A stretch of 16,689 nt of DNA, taken from NCBI GenBank assembly GCA_043769005.1, contig JAYVJV010000106.1:1-16689 (forward strand), given 5' to 3'. The notes beneath the pieces are model-generated. The model saw nothing but the letters and a program-made list of their open reading frames with translations. It made no database searches and was not told the DNA's origin. A program made the position numbers and the translations under genes. Below are positions 6,472 to 13,877 of this stretch, piece after piece (positions within the stretch are counted from its first letter, which is position 1; the number at the start of each line of letters is the position of its first letter). The DNA is from JAAFIP01 sp043769005. GTDB lineage: Bacteria; Pseudomonadota; Gammaproteobacteria; Burkholderiales; Burkholderiaceae_C.

Positions 6472-7391
6472 TGCGCATTAGCTTTTGCTGTACCGACACC
6501 AAGGCCGAGCCGTGGCTTGCTGGCCTGCGTAGCGCTTTGCCGCAGGCCGAGGTGAGCCTTTGGCACAGTGGCGCTGCGCTGGCCGACTACGCCGTGGTGT
6601 GGGCACCGCCCCAGCAGTTTTTTGACGAACAGGTCGCGCTCAAAGCGGCTTTCAACATCGGTGCGGGGGTGGATGCGCTGCTCAAGCTGCGCGTACCCGC
6701 GCACACCCAGATCGTGCGTTTGGACGATGCGGGTATGTCGGTGCAAATGGCCGAGTATGTGTGCCATGCCGTCATTCGCCACTTTCGTGAGTTCGATGGG
6801 TATGAGGCGGACACGCGCGCAGGCAAGTGGTCGTTTCGCAAGCCGCGCAGTCGGGTCGACTTCCCCGTGGGCGTGCTGGGCCTGGGAGTTCTGGGCGCGC
6901 GCGTAGCCAAGGCGCTGTCGGTATTTGACTTCCCGGTCAACGGTTGGAGCCAAAGCGCCAAGCAGGTGGACGGTGTGCGTTGCTGGCACGGCGCAGGCCA
7001 ACTCGACGAGTTTCTGCACCATAGCAAAGCGCTGGTCTGCCTGCTACCGCTGACACCGCAGACTGAAAATATCTTGAACCGCAACACCCTGGGCGCACTC
7101 CAACCGGGTGCCTATGTCATCAACGTGGCACGCGGCGCGCACCTGGTGGACGACGATTTAATCGCTTTGCTGGACAGCGGCCACCTGGCAGGTGCCACGC
7201 TGGACGTGTTTCGCCAAGAGCCGTTGCCTGCCGAGCACGCTTTCTGGAAACATCCGAAAATCACCCTCACACCCCACACCTCGGCGCGCACGCTGCGTGA
7301 TGAAAGCATTGCGCAGATTGCCAGCAAAATACTGGCGCTGCACAGCGGCCACAGCGTGGCCGGTGTGGTGGACAGAACCAAAGGTTATTGA
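6471..7391 (+). CDS. D-2-hydroxyacid dehydrogenase, glyoxylate/hydroxypyruvate reductase A-like
   Basis: 306 residues. NAD(P)H-dependent reduction of a 2-oxoacid is expected (glyoxylate or hydroxypyruvate for GhrA). The family architecture is present: a split catalytic domain, the nucleotide-binding GLGVLG (137-142), and the catalytic triad R221 (NVARGAHLVDD), E250 (DVFRQEPLP) and H269 (LTPHTSA). WSFRKPRS and the short N-terminus favour the GhrA subgroup over phosphoglycerate dehydrogenase. The ATG at 6471 overlaps the liuD stop (TGATG), and liuE begins 3 bp after this gene, so it is firmly part of the same transcription unit. That location makes a branched-chain 2-oxoacid or 2-hydroxyacid a conceivable substrate, but this is inference from context only. 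Confidence 0.85.
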   Translation: MRISFCCTDTKAEPWLAGLRSALPQAEVSLWHSGAALADYAVVWAPPQQFFDEQVALKAAFNIGAGVDALLKLRVPAHTQIVRLDDAGMSVQMAEYVCHAVIRHFREFDGYEADTRAGKWSFRKPRSRVDFPVGVLGLGVLGARVAKALSVFDFPVNGWSQSAKQVDGVRCWHGAGQLDEFLHHSKALVCLLPLTPQTENILNRNTLGALQPGAYVINVARGAHLVDDDLIALLDSGHLAGATLDVFRQEPLPAEHAFWKHPKITLTPHTSARTLRDESIAQIASKILALHSGHSVAGVVDRTKGY

Positions 7392-7394
7392 GCT

Positions 7395-8306
7395 ATGAAG
7401 TACCCCGCCAAAGTCAAACTCGTCGATGTCGGCCCGCGCGACGGCCTGCAAAATGAAAAGCTGCCCGTGCCTGCGGACATCAAAATCGCATTGGTGCACA
7501 AACTGCAAGATGCAGGTTTGAAAGAAATCGAAGTCACCAGTTTTGTCAGCCCCAAATGGGTGCCGCAAATGGCCGACAACGCGCAGGTGATGGCGGGCAT
7601 TGCACGCAAGAGCGGCGTACGCTACAGCGTGCTCACTCCCAACATGCAGGGCTATGAAGCGGCAGTCAAATCCCAGCCCGACGAGATTGTGGTGTTTGCC
7701 GCTGCCAGCGAGGCCTTCAGCCAGCGCAACATCAATTGCTCGATAGCCGAGAGCATCGAACGCTTTGCACCCGTAGTCGCCGCCGCCCGCGCCGCAGGCA
7801 TTTATGTGCGCGGTGCCATGAGCTGCGCGGTGGGCTGCCCCTACGAAGGCGAAGTGGCCCCCGAGCGCGTGGGCTACTTGGCCGCTCTGATGAAGGGCAT
7901 CGGCGTGCAGCACATCGGCGTGGCCGACACCATTGGCGTAGGGACACCGCGTAAGGTGCAAGCCGCCATCGAGGCCACGCTCAAGCATTACGGCATCGAC
8001 GATATCTCCGGGCACTTTCATGACACCTACGGTCAGGCGCTGGCCAACACCTTGGTCAGCCTGGAGATGGGGGTGTGGCAGTACGACACATCCATCGCAG
8101 GTCTGGGCGGCTGCCCCTATGCAAAGGGAGCCACGGGCAACGTCGCTACCGAAGACGTGGTCTACATGCTGCACGGCATGGGCATTGAGACCGGTATTGA
8201 CCTGGACAAGCTGATCGACGCGGGCCTGTTTATCAGCGAGTTTTTGCAGCGCAAGCCGCAGTCGCGCGCTGCGACCGCCCTGTTGAACAAGCGGATAGCT
8301 GTATGA
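7395..8306 (+). CDS. liuE: Hydroxymethylglutaryl-CoA lyase
   Basis: 303 residues, full length. It cleaves HMG-CoA to acetyl-CoA and acetoacetate, the last step of the leucine pathway. Recognised by KLVDVGPRDGLQNEK at the N-terminus (R15, D16), EVTSFVSPKWVPQMAD (46-61), the metal-binding GHFHDTYGQALAN with H207 and H209, and the active-site loop GLGGCPYAKGATGN with C240. All residues known to matter in the human enzyme (Arg41, Asp42, His233, His235, Cys266 by alignment) have counterparts. No mitochondrial-type leader or extra domain. The ATG lies 3 bp after the preceding stop with only weak Shine-Dalgarno potential, so coupling to the upstream gene is likely. It ends the cluster: a repeat-rich AT stretch follows. 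Confidence 0.95.
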   Translation: MKYPAKVKLVDVGPRDGLQNEKLPVPADIKIALVHKLQDAGLKEIEVTSFVSPKWVPQMADNAQVMAGIARKSGVRYSVLTPNMQGYEAAVKSQPDEIVVFAAASEAFSQRNINCSIAESIERFAPVVAAARAAGIYVRGAMSCAVGCPYEGEVAPERVGYLAALMKGIGVQHIGVADTIGVGTPRKVQAAIEATLKHYGIDDISGHFHDTYGQALANTLVSLEMGVWQYDTSIAGLGGCPYAKGATGNVATEDVVYMLHGMGIETGIDLDKLIDAGLFISEFLQRKPQSRAATALLNKRIAV

Positions 8307-8309
8307 TTC

Positions 8310-8357
8310 GCTATAATTATAATAGCTGCTTACACCACATTTTATTGGCCTGGAGGC
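8310..8357 (+). repeat. AT-rich dispersed intergenic repeat
   Basis: The core 8310-8335 is GCTAT-N8-TAGCT-GC-TTACAC. It is followed by TTTATTGGCCTGGAGGC, whose GGAGGC also serves as the ribosome binding site of the next gene 7 bp before its ATG. Part of the core (ATAATTATAAT) could act as a -10 region. It fills nearly the whole gap between liuE and the DUF1289 gene and matches the copy read in reverse inside liuD at 6190-6215. Confidence 0.6.
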
Positions 8358-8364
8358 TGTTTTG

Positions 8365-8610
8365 ATGGTTAACCCATTGCCACGCAGTACACCGCAGGCT
8401 GGTGTGCATCTGCGCGCTGCCGATGGAGCGCAGCGCAGCGATGCGCCCGTGCCCAGCCCTTGCACGGGGGTGTGCCTGCTACAGGCCAGCAGTGGTTTTT
8501 GCCAAGGCTGCCTGCGCACTCTGGATGAAATAGCCACTTGGGGCCAGGCTGATGAGGCGTACAAGCGGCGGGTCATGGTGCAATTGGCGCAACGGGAACT
8601 CTCGCCATGA
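8365..8610 (+). CDS. DUF1289 family protein (small cysteine-rich)
   Basis: 81 residues, function unknown. The conserved block is PSPCTGVCLLQASSGFCQGCLRTLDEIATW without interruption, giving C33, C37, C46 and C49 in the C-x3-C-x8-C-x2-C pattern typical of DUF1289; a bound metal is likely but unproven. The first ~28 residues are not conserved. The ATG at 8365 has TGGAGGC at 8351-8357; a TTG just before it would add one residue only. The stop overlaps the start of the next gene by 4 bp (ATGA), so the two proteins are probably made together. Confidence 0.88.
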   Translation: MVNPLPRSTPQAGVHLRAADGAQRSDAPVPSPCTGVCLLQASSGFCQGCLRTLDEIATWGQADEAYKRRVMVQLAQRELSP

Positions 8611-9260
8611 AGCACATTACCTTTTACCTCGACTTCATCTCGCCCTACGCCTATCTGGCGTTTGAGCGCCTGCCCGCCGCGCTGCAAGGCCTGAGCTACC
8701 AGGTCACCTACAAGCCCGTATTGTTTGCCGCCATGCTCAACCACTATGGCCAGCTCGGCCCCGCCGAAATAGCACCCAAGCGCACTTGGACCTACCGCCA
8801 AATGCTCTGGCTGGCGCGCGAGCAGGGCGTGCCGATGCAAGCACCCGCCAGCCATCCGTTTAACCCCATTGGGCTGCTGCGCCTGGCGGTCGCCTGCGGT
8901 AAAGACGGGGCGTGCAATCGCTATGTGGCCGAGACAATTTTTCGCCATGTGTGGACGACCGGGCAAGATGCAGGCGACGCACTGCGCCTGAGCGAGTTGA
9001 CGGCGCGACTCCAACCAGCAAGACTGGTCACCGACCTGGCCGTCAAAGCAGAGCTCAAATCCAATACCGATAGCGCTATCGCCGCACAGGTGTTTGGTGT
9101 GCCCAGTATGCAGGTGGACGGGGATGTGTTGTGGGGCTTGGATGCCTTGCCCATGTTGCGCCAACACCTCGAAGGCGACGCGTGGTTCAACTCGGCTGAT
9201 TGGAAGGGCGCATCGGGATTACCCGTAGGAACTCGCAGAAAATCACATAATGAAAAATAA
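8607..9260 (+). CDS. 2-hydroxychromene-2-carboxylate isomerase-like protein (DsbA/GST-kappa fold)
   Basis: 217 residues. Members of this family are thioredoxin-fold, glutathione-dependent isomerases first known from naphthalene degradation, with many homologues of unknown substrate. YLDFISPYAYLAFERLP (7-23) carries the S12-P13 active-site motif that replaces the CxxC of DsbA. GVPSM (164-168) provides the cis-proline (P166). HPFNPIGLLRLA (83-94) is a typical substrate-domain segment. No ring-cleavage or naphthalene genes are nearby, so the true substrate may differ. It starts at the ATG overlapping the DUF1289 stop. A perfect 14-bp palindrome (CGATAGC/GCTATCG, 9068-9081) lies inside the gene. 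Confidence 0.88.
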   Translation: MKHITFYLDFISPYAYLAFERLPAALQGLSYQVTYKPVLFAAMLNHYGQLGPAEIAPKRTWTYRQMLWLAREQGVPMQAPASHPFNPIGLLRLAVACGKDGACNRYVAETIFRHVWTTGQDAGDALRLSELTARLQPARLVTDLAVKAELKSNTDSAIAAQVFGVPSMQVDGDVLWGLDALPMLRQHLEGDAWFNSADWKGASGLPVGTRRKSHNEK

Positions 9261-9288
9261 GTTAAGGGTTGTTACTAATCTTGTAAGA

Positions 9289-9306
9289 ACGTGAAAAGGT
9301 TCACGT
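9289..9306. other. Inverted repeat in the gap upstream of the MFS gene
   Basis: ACGTGAA (9289-9295) and TTCACGT (9300-9306) are perfect 7-bp arms around AAGG. There is no T-run, so it is a weak terminator candidate at best; an operator is equally possible. The rest of the 130-bp gap holds an imperfect direct repeat GTGCCTCGCTT (9320-9330) / GTGCTTCGCATT (9339-9350) but no convincing promoter. Confidence 0.35.
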
Positions 9307-9390
9307 CAGCCAAGGGTCAGTGCCTCGCTTGATAGTCGGTGCTTCGCATTCCGTCGGAGTGTGACTTATTTAATGCAGGAGACTTGTCGC

Positions 9391-11073
9391 ATGGCAACAG
9401 CAGTAGCAACACCCGATACCGGGATGACTGCCACAGAGAAGAAGGTGATTTTCGCCTCCTCTCTGGGCACGGTGTTTGAATGGTATGACTTTTATCTCTA
9501 CGGCTCACTCGCCGCGATTATTGCAAAGCAGTTTTTCTCGGGCCTAGACCCCTCAGCCGCTTACATTTTTGCTCTGTTGGCTTTTGCCGCAGGCTTTTTG
9601 GTGCGTCCTTTCGGCGCACTAGTGTTTGGCCGCTTGGGCGACATGATTGGCCGCAAATACACCTTCCTGATCACGATTGTGATTATGGGTGCTGCCACCT
9701 TCATCGTGGGTTTACTGCCCAACTACGCTGCCATCGGCGTGGCCGCTCCCATCATTTTGGTGGCACTGCGCATGTTGCAAGGCCTGGCACTGGGCGGTGA
9801 GTACGGTGGCGCAGCTACCTACGTAGCCGAGCATTCACCCAACGGCAAACGCGGTGCCTACACCGCATGGATCCAGACCACCGCAACACTGGGCCTGTTC
9901 CTGTCGTTGATGGTGATTTTGGGCGTGCGTACCGCGATTGGCGAAGCCGCTTTTGCGGACTGGGGCTGGCGCGTACCGTTCCTGATCTCCATCTTGCTGT
10001 TGGCCGTGTCCGTCTGGATCCGTCTGAGCATGAACGAATCGCCAGCTTTCCAGAAAATGAAGTCGGAAGGCAAAACCTCCAAGGCACCTTTGTCTGAATC
10101 TTTCGGCGAATGGAAAAACCTCAAAATCGTGATTTTGGCTCTGCTGGGTTTGACCGCTGGTCAGGCAGTGGTGTGGTACACCGGCCAGTTCTATGCGCTG
10201 TTTTTCTTGACGACGATTGCCAAAGTAGACGGCGTGACTGCCAACCTGTTGATTGCAGCATCGCTGGTGATCGGTACGCCTTTCTTCATCGTATTCGGTG
10301 CTTTGTCAGACAAGATCGGCCGCAAGCCGATCATCATGCTGGGTTGCCTGTTGGGCGCGTTGACCTACTTCACCGTATTCCCCATGCTGATGGAATATGC
10401 CAACCCTGGTTTGAAGAAGGCCCAGGCCACCTCCAACGTGGTGGTGAAAGCCGACCCAGCGACCTGCTCGTTCCAGGGCAGTCCTATTGCGCGTGAAATT
10501 GACTTCACCAGCTCCTGCGACCAGGCCAAACGCGTACTGGCACAAAACTTTATTCCCTACAAGAACGAAGTCGCACCCGCAGGCACCCCAGCCAGTATCA
10601 CGATTGGCCCGACCACCATTCCAGCGATGAACGCCACGCTGAACGACAAGCGCAACGGCTTCTCTGCTGAAAGCGGCAAACAGATTGCTGACTTCAAGAA
10701 GTCCGTTCTGGACGCTGCCAAAACTGCTGGCCTGACCGCCAAAGCCGATGACAAATCCATGAACAAGGGTATGGTCTTGGCTCTGTTGGTCTTCCTGGTG
10801 ATCCTGGTAACCATGGTGTACGGCCCCATTGCCGCCATGCTGGTTGAGCTGTTCCCCACCCGTATCCGCTACACGTCCATGAGCCTGCCCTACCACATCG
10901 GTAACGGCTGGTTCGGTGGTTTGTTGCCCACTACGGCCTTTGCTATGGTGGCTGCCACCGGTGACATCTACTACGGCCTGTGGTACCCCGTGATTGTGGC
11001 TGCAGGCACCTTCGTCATTGGCATGATCTTCATCAAAGAGACCAAAGACGTGGATATTTACGCCAGAGACTAA
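9391..11073 (+). CDS. MFS transporter, metabolite:H+ symporter type, with enlarged periplasmic loop
   Basis: 560-residue inner-membrane protein, probably importing an organic acid or osmolyte with protons. SSLGTVFEWYDFYLYG near the N-terminus and the MFS motifs GRLGDMIGRK (80-89, after TM2) and ALSDKIGRK (304-312, after TM8) place it in the MHS/ProP-KgtP group. About 12 helices are visible. Between the hydrophobic segments ending at about 336 and starting at about 460 lie ~123 mostly polar residues; family topology puts this TM9-TM10 loop in the periplasm. It contains two cysteines, C359 and C376, which could form a disulfide. The ATG at 9391 follows AGGAG (9377-9381); an upstream GTG at 9361 lacks such a site. 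It is monocistronic, ended by the terminator at 11091. The substrate cannot be inferred from neighbours. Confidence 0.9.
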   Translation: MATAVATPDTGMTATEKKVIFASSLGTVFEWYDFYLYGSLAAIIAKQFFSGLDPSAAYIFALLAFAAGFLVRPFGALVFGRLGDMIGRKYTFLITIVIMGAATFIVGLLPNYAAIGVAAPIILVALRMLQGLALGGEYGGAATYVAEHSPNGKRGAYTAWIQTTATLGLFLSLMVILGVRTAIGEAAFADWGWRVPFLISILLLAVSVWIRLSMNESPAFQKMKSEGKTSKAPLSESFGEWKNLKIVILALLGLTAGQAVVWYTGQFYALFFLTTIAKVDGVTANLLIAASLVIGTPFFIVFGALSDKIGRKPIIMLGCLLGALTYFTVFPMLMEYANPGLKKAQATSNVVVKADPATCSFQGSPIAREIDFTSSCDQAKRVLAQNFIPYKNEVAPAGTPASITIGPTTIPAMNATLNDKRNGFSAESGKQIADFKKSVLDAAKTAGLTAKADDKSMNKGMVLALLVFLVILVTMVYGPIAAMLVELFPTRIRYTSMSLPYHIGNGWFGGLLPTTAFAMVAATGDIYYGLWYPVIVAAGTFVIGMIFIKETKDVDIYARD

Positions 11074-11090
11074 TCTGTCATCATGATGCT

Positions 11091-11125
11091 AAAGGCTCCC
11101 GCAGTTTTTGCGGGAGCCTTTTTTT
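11091..11125 (+). terminator. Intrinsic terminator after the MFS transporter
   Basis: Perfect 13-bp stem AAAGGCTCCCGCA (11091-11103) / TGCGGGAGCCTTT (11109-11121) with loop GTTTT and a continuing T tract. It begins 18 bp after the MFS stop codon and separates this gene from the symporter unit. Confidence 0.93.
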
Positions 11126-11130
11126 ATGGA

Positions 11131-11158
11131 TTGACTACCAACTCGTATCCGTTAAAGT
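11131..11158 (+). promoter_or_regulatory. Possible promoter of the symporter unit
   Basis: TTGACT (11131-11136) and TAAAGT (11153-11158) are separated by 16 bp, directly after the terminator and ~34 bp before the first gene of the next unit. The -10 matches consensus at four of six positions. Position supports it; sequence match is moderate. Confidence 0.45.
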
Positions 11159-11191
11159 TTGTGGTGTGTCATTCAAATCAAGGAGTTAAGT

Positions 11192-11374
11192 ATGTGGAAA
11201 ATTTTTTTGGGTTTTGTTGCTTTTGCCAGCTTGGGTTTGTTCATGATTTTCAAAGGCGGCGACAAAGTCGATATGAGCGGAGAAAAGCACGACACGGGTA
11301 GCCATGCCGTTGAGCCTGCAGCGAAGCCAGCCCCTGCTGTAGCGCCCGCACCAGCGGCCAGTGCTGCCAAATAA
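11192..11374 (+). CDS. Small single-pass membrane protein preceding the symporter subunits
   Basis: 60 residues, not recognised. Residues 1-20 (MWKIFLGFVAFASLGLFMIF) form one hydrophobic helix, followed by a charged stretch (KGGDKVDMSGEKHD) and a tail rich in Ala and Pro (EPAAKPAPAVAPAPAASAAK). It could be an uncleaved anchor or a signal sequence; no lipobox cysteine is present. A strong AAGGAG at 11180-11185 precedes the ATG by 6 bp, which argues it is a real gene. It is 12 bp upstream of the DUF4212 gene, so it may be an accessory subunit or assembly factor of the transporter. Confidence 0.7.
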   Translation: MWKIFLGFVAFASLGLFMIFKGGDKVDMSGEKHDTGSHAVEPAAKPAPAVAPAPAASAAK

Positions 11375-11386
11375 TTGCAACCAAAC

Positions 11387-11653
11387 ATGCCCCAACAAAG
11401 CGATTCGGCCCACGTATCGCGTGACTGGGCTTGGAATAAGCGGTTCATCGCGGCTTTGCTGCTTGTCTGGCTCGCGGTCACATTTATAGTGCCCTACTTT
11501 GCGCTGGATCTGCGCTTTTACATCATGGGCTGGCCATTCAGTTTTTGGATGACAGCGCAGGGTACTTTGCTGGTGTACCTGGCCATTGTGGCCATCTATG
11601 GTTGGGTAATGAACCGCCGGGATGCACAAGCGGCTGCGCGGCAGCATGACTAA
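11387..11653 (+). CDS. DUF4212 protein, putative small subunit of sodium/substrate symporter
   Basis: 88 residues with two membrane helices (about 20-38 and 55-75) and a short basic/polar end. WAWNKRFIAALLLVWLAVTF and DLRFYIMGWPFSFWMTAQG match what I know of DUF4212, a family usually encoded directly before VC_2705-type sodium:solute symporters and named as their small subunit. The ATG at 11387 is preferred; a TTG at 11375 would add MQPN without benefit. The Shine-Dalgarno is poor, so it probably depends on translation of the small gene just upstream. Its end overlaps the symporter start by 8 bp. Confidence 0.88.
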   Translation: MPQQSDSAHVSRDWAWNKRFIAALLLVWLAVTFIVPYFALDLRFYIMGWPFSFWMTAQGTLLVYLAIVAIYGWVMNRRDAQAAARQHD

Positions 11654-13736
11654 GCCCGCCCAAGACGGCGCGTGGAGCCCGCGCGAGTTTGAAAAACAGC
11701 TCCACAAGGTGTATGGCTGGTACACCCTGGGTGTACTGCTGTTTGTAGCGCTACTTGCATGGCTTGAGCAAAGGGGTTTGCGCCGTGAGTGGCTGGGCGG
11801 CAGCTTTTTGATGGCCACGATTGCCGTGTACGCTGCCATTGGTGTGCTGTGCCGCACGGCCGATATGGATGAATACTATGTCGCAGGCAGGCGCATACCG
11901 GCCATGTACAACGGTATGGCAGCAGCGGCCGATTGGTTGTCTGCGGCCTCCTTTGTCGGCCTGGCGGGCACGCTGTATCTGGGCGGCTATGCGGGGTTGG
12001 CGTTTATTTTGGGCTGGACAGGGGGCTTTTGTCTGCTGGCCTTGCTGGTAGTGCCTTATTTGCGCAAGTTTGGTCAGTACACCGTGGCAGATTTTTTTGC
12101 CGTGCGTTACGGCGGACGTGCACCACGCACCATGGCGGCCATCGCCGCGATGATGTGCTCTTTTGTCTATCTGGTAGCGCAGATTTATGCGGTTGGTTTG
12201 ATCAGCTCACGGCTGACTGGCATTGCTTTTGAAATTGGCATTTTCCTGGGGTTAGGCGGCGTGCTGCTGTGTTCCTTCCTGGGGGGCATGCGCGCCATTA
12301 CCTGGACGCAGGTGGCGCAGTACATCGTGATGGTGATTGCGTTTACGGTGCCTGTGGTGTGGCTTTCGGTCAAGCAAACCGGGTCACCTCTGCCGCAGTG
12401 GGTGGCGGGTTTGCAACTGGAAAAAGTAACCCAGCGTGAAGCGCAGTTGTTGCAAGACCCGCGAGAAATACAGGTGCGGGAGATTTACCGCAAACGCGCC
12501 GAAGAGCTCGATGCCAAGCTGGCCCAGCCAGCGCAGGCCTTGGTGCAAGAGCGCAGCCAGGCGGCGCGAAAAGTAACCGAGATCAAAGCAGCCAACGCCC
12601 CCGTGCGCGAGATTGCCGCTGCTGAAAAAGCCTTGGGCGCTGTGACCCGCGATCAAAAGAAGGCCATCGCCACCTGGGAGCAAGCGCGCGCCGTGGCACA
12701 AAACAAAGCTAAACCATTGTCTGGTATGCCGCGCCATGCCGATGAGTACAGTGGTAATCCCGATGGAGATGCGGCTGAACAAGAGGCGTTTAGGGTTTCG
12801 CGCAATAACTATTTAGCGCTGATTTTTTGCCTGGTGCTCGGCACCGCCGCACTGCCGCATGTGCTCACCCGTTACTACACCACCCCCAGTGTGCGCGAGG
12901 CGCGCAGTGCGGCCACATGGTCTTTGTTTTTTATCTTGATCATCTACCTTACCCTGCCCGCGTTGGCAATTTTGGTGAAATACGAAATTTTTCAAAACCT
13001 AGTGGGACTACCCTTTGAAAGGCTCCCCGCCTGGATTGCGCAATGGAGCAAGGTCGATGCCAGTCTGATTTCGGTGGTGGACATCAACCAAGATGGCATC
13101 TTGCAGCTAGGCGAAATGACTATCGGTAGTGACATCCTCATGCTGGCCATGCCGGAGATTGCGGGCCTACCCTATGTGATTGCTGCGCTGGTCGCGGCGG
13201 GTGGGCTAGCCGCCGCGCTGTCAACGGCCGATGGTTTGCTGCTGACCATAGCCAGTGCCATGTCCCACGATATGTACTACAAAATGCTGGCCCCACGGGC
13301 TTCTACGTTTCGCCGCGTGACAATCTCCAAAGTGCTGCTGCTGATGGTGGCATTGGCAGCGGCTTATGCGGCGGCCCAAAAACCAGGCGACATTGTTTTC
13401 ATGGTCACGGCGGCTTTTTCATTGGCTGCATCGGTGTATTTTCCGGCCTTGGTGATGGGGATTTTCTGGAAACGGGCAACGGGGTGGGGGGCTGTCGCGG
13501 GTATGTGGACAGGTTTTGCAGTCACCCTGTATTACATGGTCGCCAACCAGCCTTGGCTCAGAGCGGTTTTTTCGATAGAGTCGCCCATTGCCCTGTGGTG
13601 GGGCATCCAGCCACTGGCGGCGGGCGTTTTTGGAGTGCCCGCAGGCCTGTGCATGCTGGTGCTGGTGAGCTGGTTTGGGCCTGTGCCCGGCCAGCGAAGT
13701 GCTGATTTTGTAGACGGCATTCGCAGCGGCAGCTAG
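11646..13736 (+). CDS. Sodium:solute symporter, VC_2705-like subfamily (acetate permease relatives)
   Basis: 696 residues, Na+-coupled uptake of a small organic acid is likely (family members include ActP for acetate). DMDEYYVAGRRIPAMYNGMAAAADWLSAASF (split by helix 2-3) and RKFGQYTVADFFAVRYGG are diagnostic for this group. It is longer than ActP (~550): about 130 extra residues (roughly 255-385) form a charged, Ala/Glu/Lys/Arg-rich stretch with heptad-like character (REIYRKRAEELDAKLAQ, KVTEIKAANAPVREIAAAEK). A second oddity is DINQDGILQLGE (479-490), a canonical 12-position EF-hand loop. Both insertions stand between hydrophobic helices. The ATG at 11646 overlaps the DUF4212 stop, indicating stoichiometric production. 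No terminator is seen after the TAG. Confidence 0.92.
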   Translation: MTKPAQDGAWSPREFEKQLHKVYGWYTLGVLLFVALLAWLEQRGLRREWLGGSFLMATIAVYAAIGVLCRTADMDEYYVAGRRIPAMYNGMAAAADWLSAASFVGLAGTLYLGGYAGLAFILGWTGGFCLLALLVVPYLRKFGQYTVADFFAVRYGGRAPRTMAAIAAMMCSFVYLVAQIYAVGLISSRLTGIAFEIGIFLGLGGVLLCSFLGGMRAITWTQVAQYIVMVIAFTVPVVWLSVKQTGSPLPQWVAGLQLEKVTQREAQLLQDPREIQVREIYRKRAEELDAKLAQPAQALVQERSQAARKVTEIKAANAPVREIAAAEKALGAVTRDQKKAIATWEQARAVAQNKAKPLSGMPRHADEYSGNPDGDAAEQEAFRVSRNNYLALIFCLVLGTAALPHVLTRYYTTPSVREARSAATWSLFFILIIYLTLPALAILVKYEIFQNLVGLPFERLPAWIAQWSKVDASLISVVDINQDGILQLGEMTIGSDILMLAMPEIAGLPYVIAALVAAGGLAAALSTADGLLLTIASAMSHDMYYKMLAPRASTFRRVTISKVLLLMVALAAAYAAAQKPGDIVFMVTAAFSLAASVYFPALVMGIFWKRATGWGAVAGMWTGFAVTLYYMVANQPWLRAVFSIESPIALWWGIQPLAAGVFGVPAGLCMLVLVSWFGPVPGQRSADFVDGIRSGS

Positions 13737-13877
13737 CGCCTGCGCACGCAGTGTGGGGTATTTGTCACGAATATCAGGGCTATAACCTATGGTGCGAGAG
13801 GAACTTTTTGTGCCAAACTGTCCTACCAGTGCTGCGCGCCGAGAGTGTGCAGTCGATTGACCAACTGATGCAAACCT

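Noticed and set aside
9068..9081. Perfect 14-bp palindrome CGATAGC/GCTATCG inside the isomerase gene
   Set aside because: It encodes ordinary protein sequence and is short enough to occur by chance; no partner site or promoter nearby.
7158..9167. Long open frame of 669 codons on the - strand
   Set aside because: It lies antisense to liuE, DUF1289 and the isomerase genes, shows no recognisable motif and has a composition expected from reading GC-rich genes backwards.
13762..13786. TTGTCA and TATAAC as a promoter for the hypothetical gene
   Set aside because: The 13-bp spacer is too short for a sigma-70 promoter.
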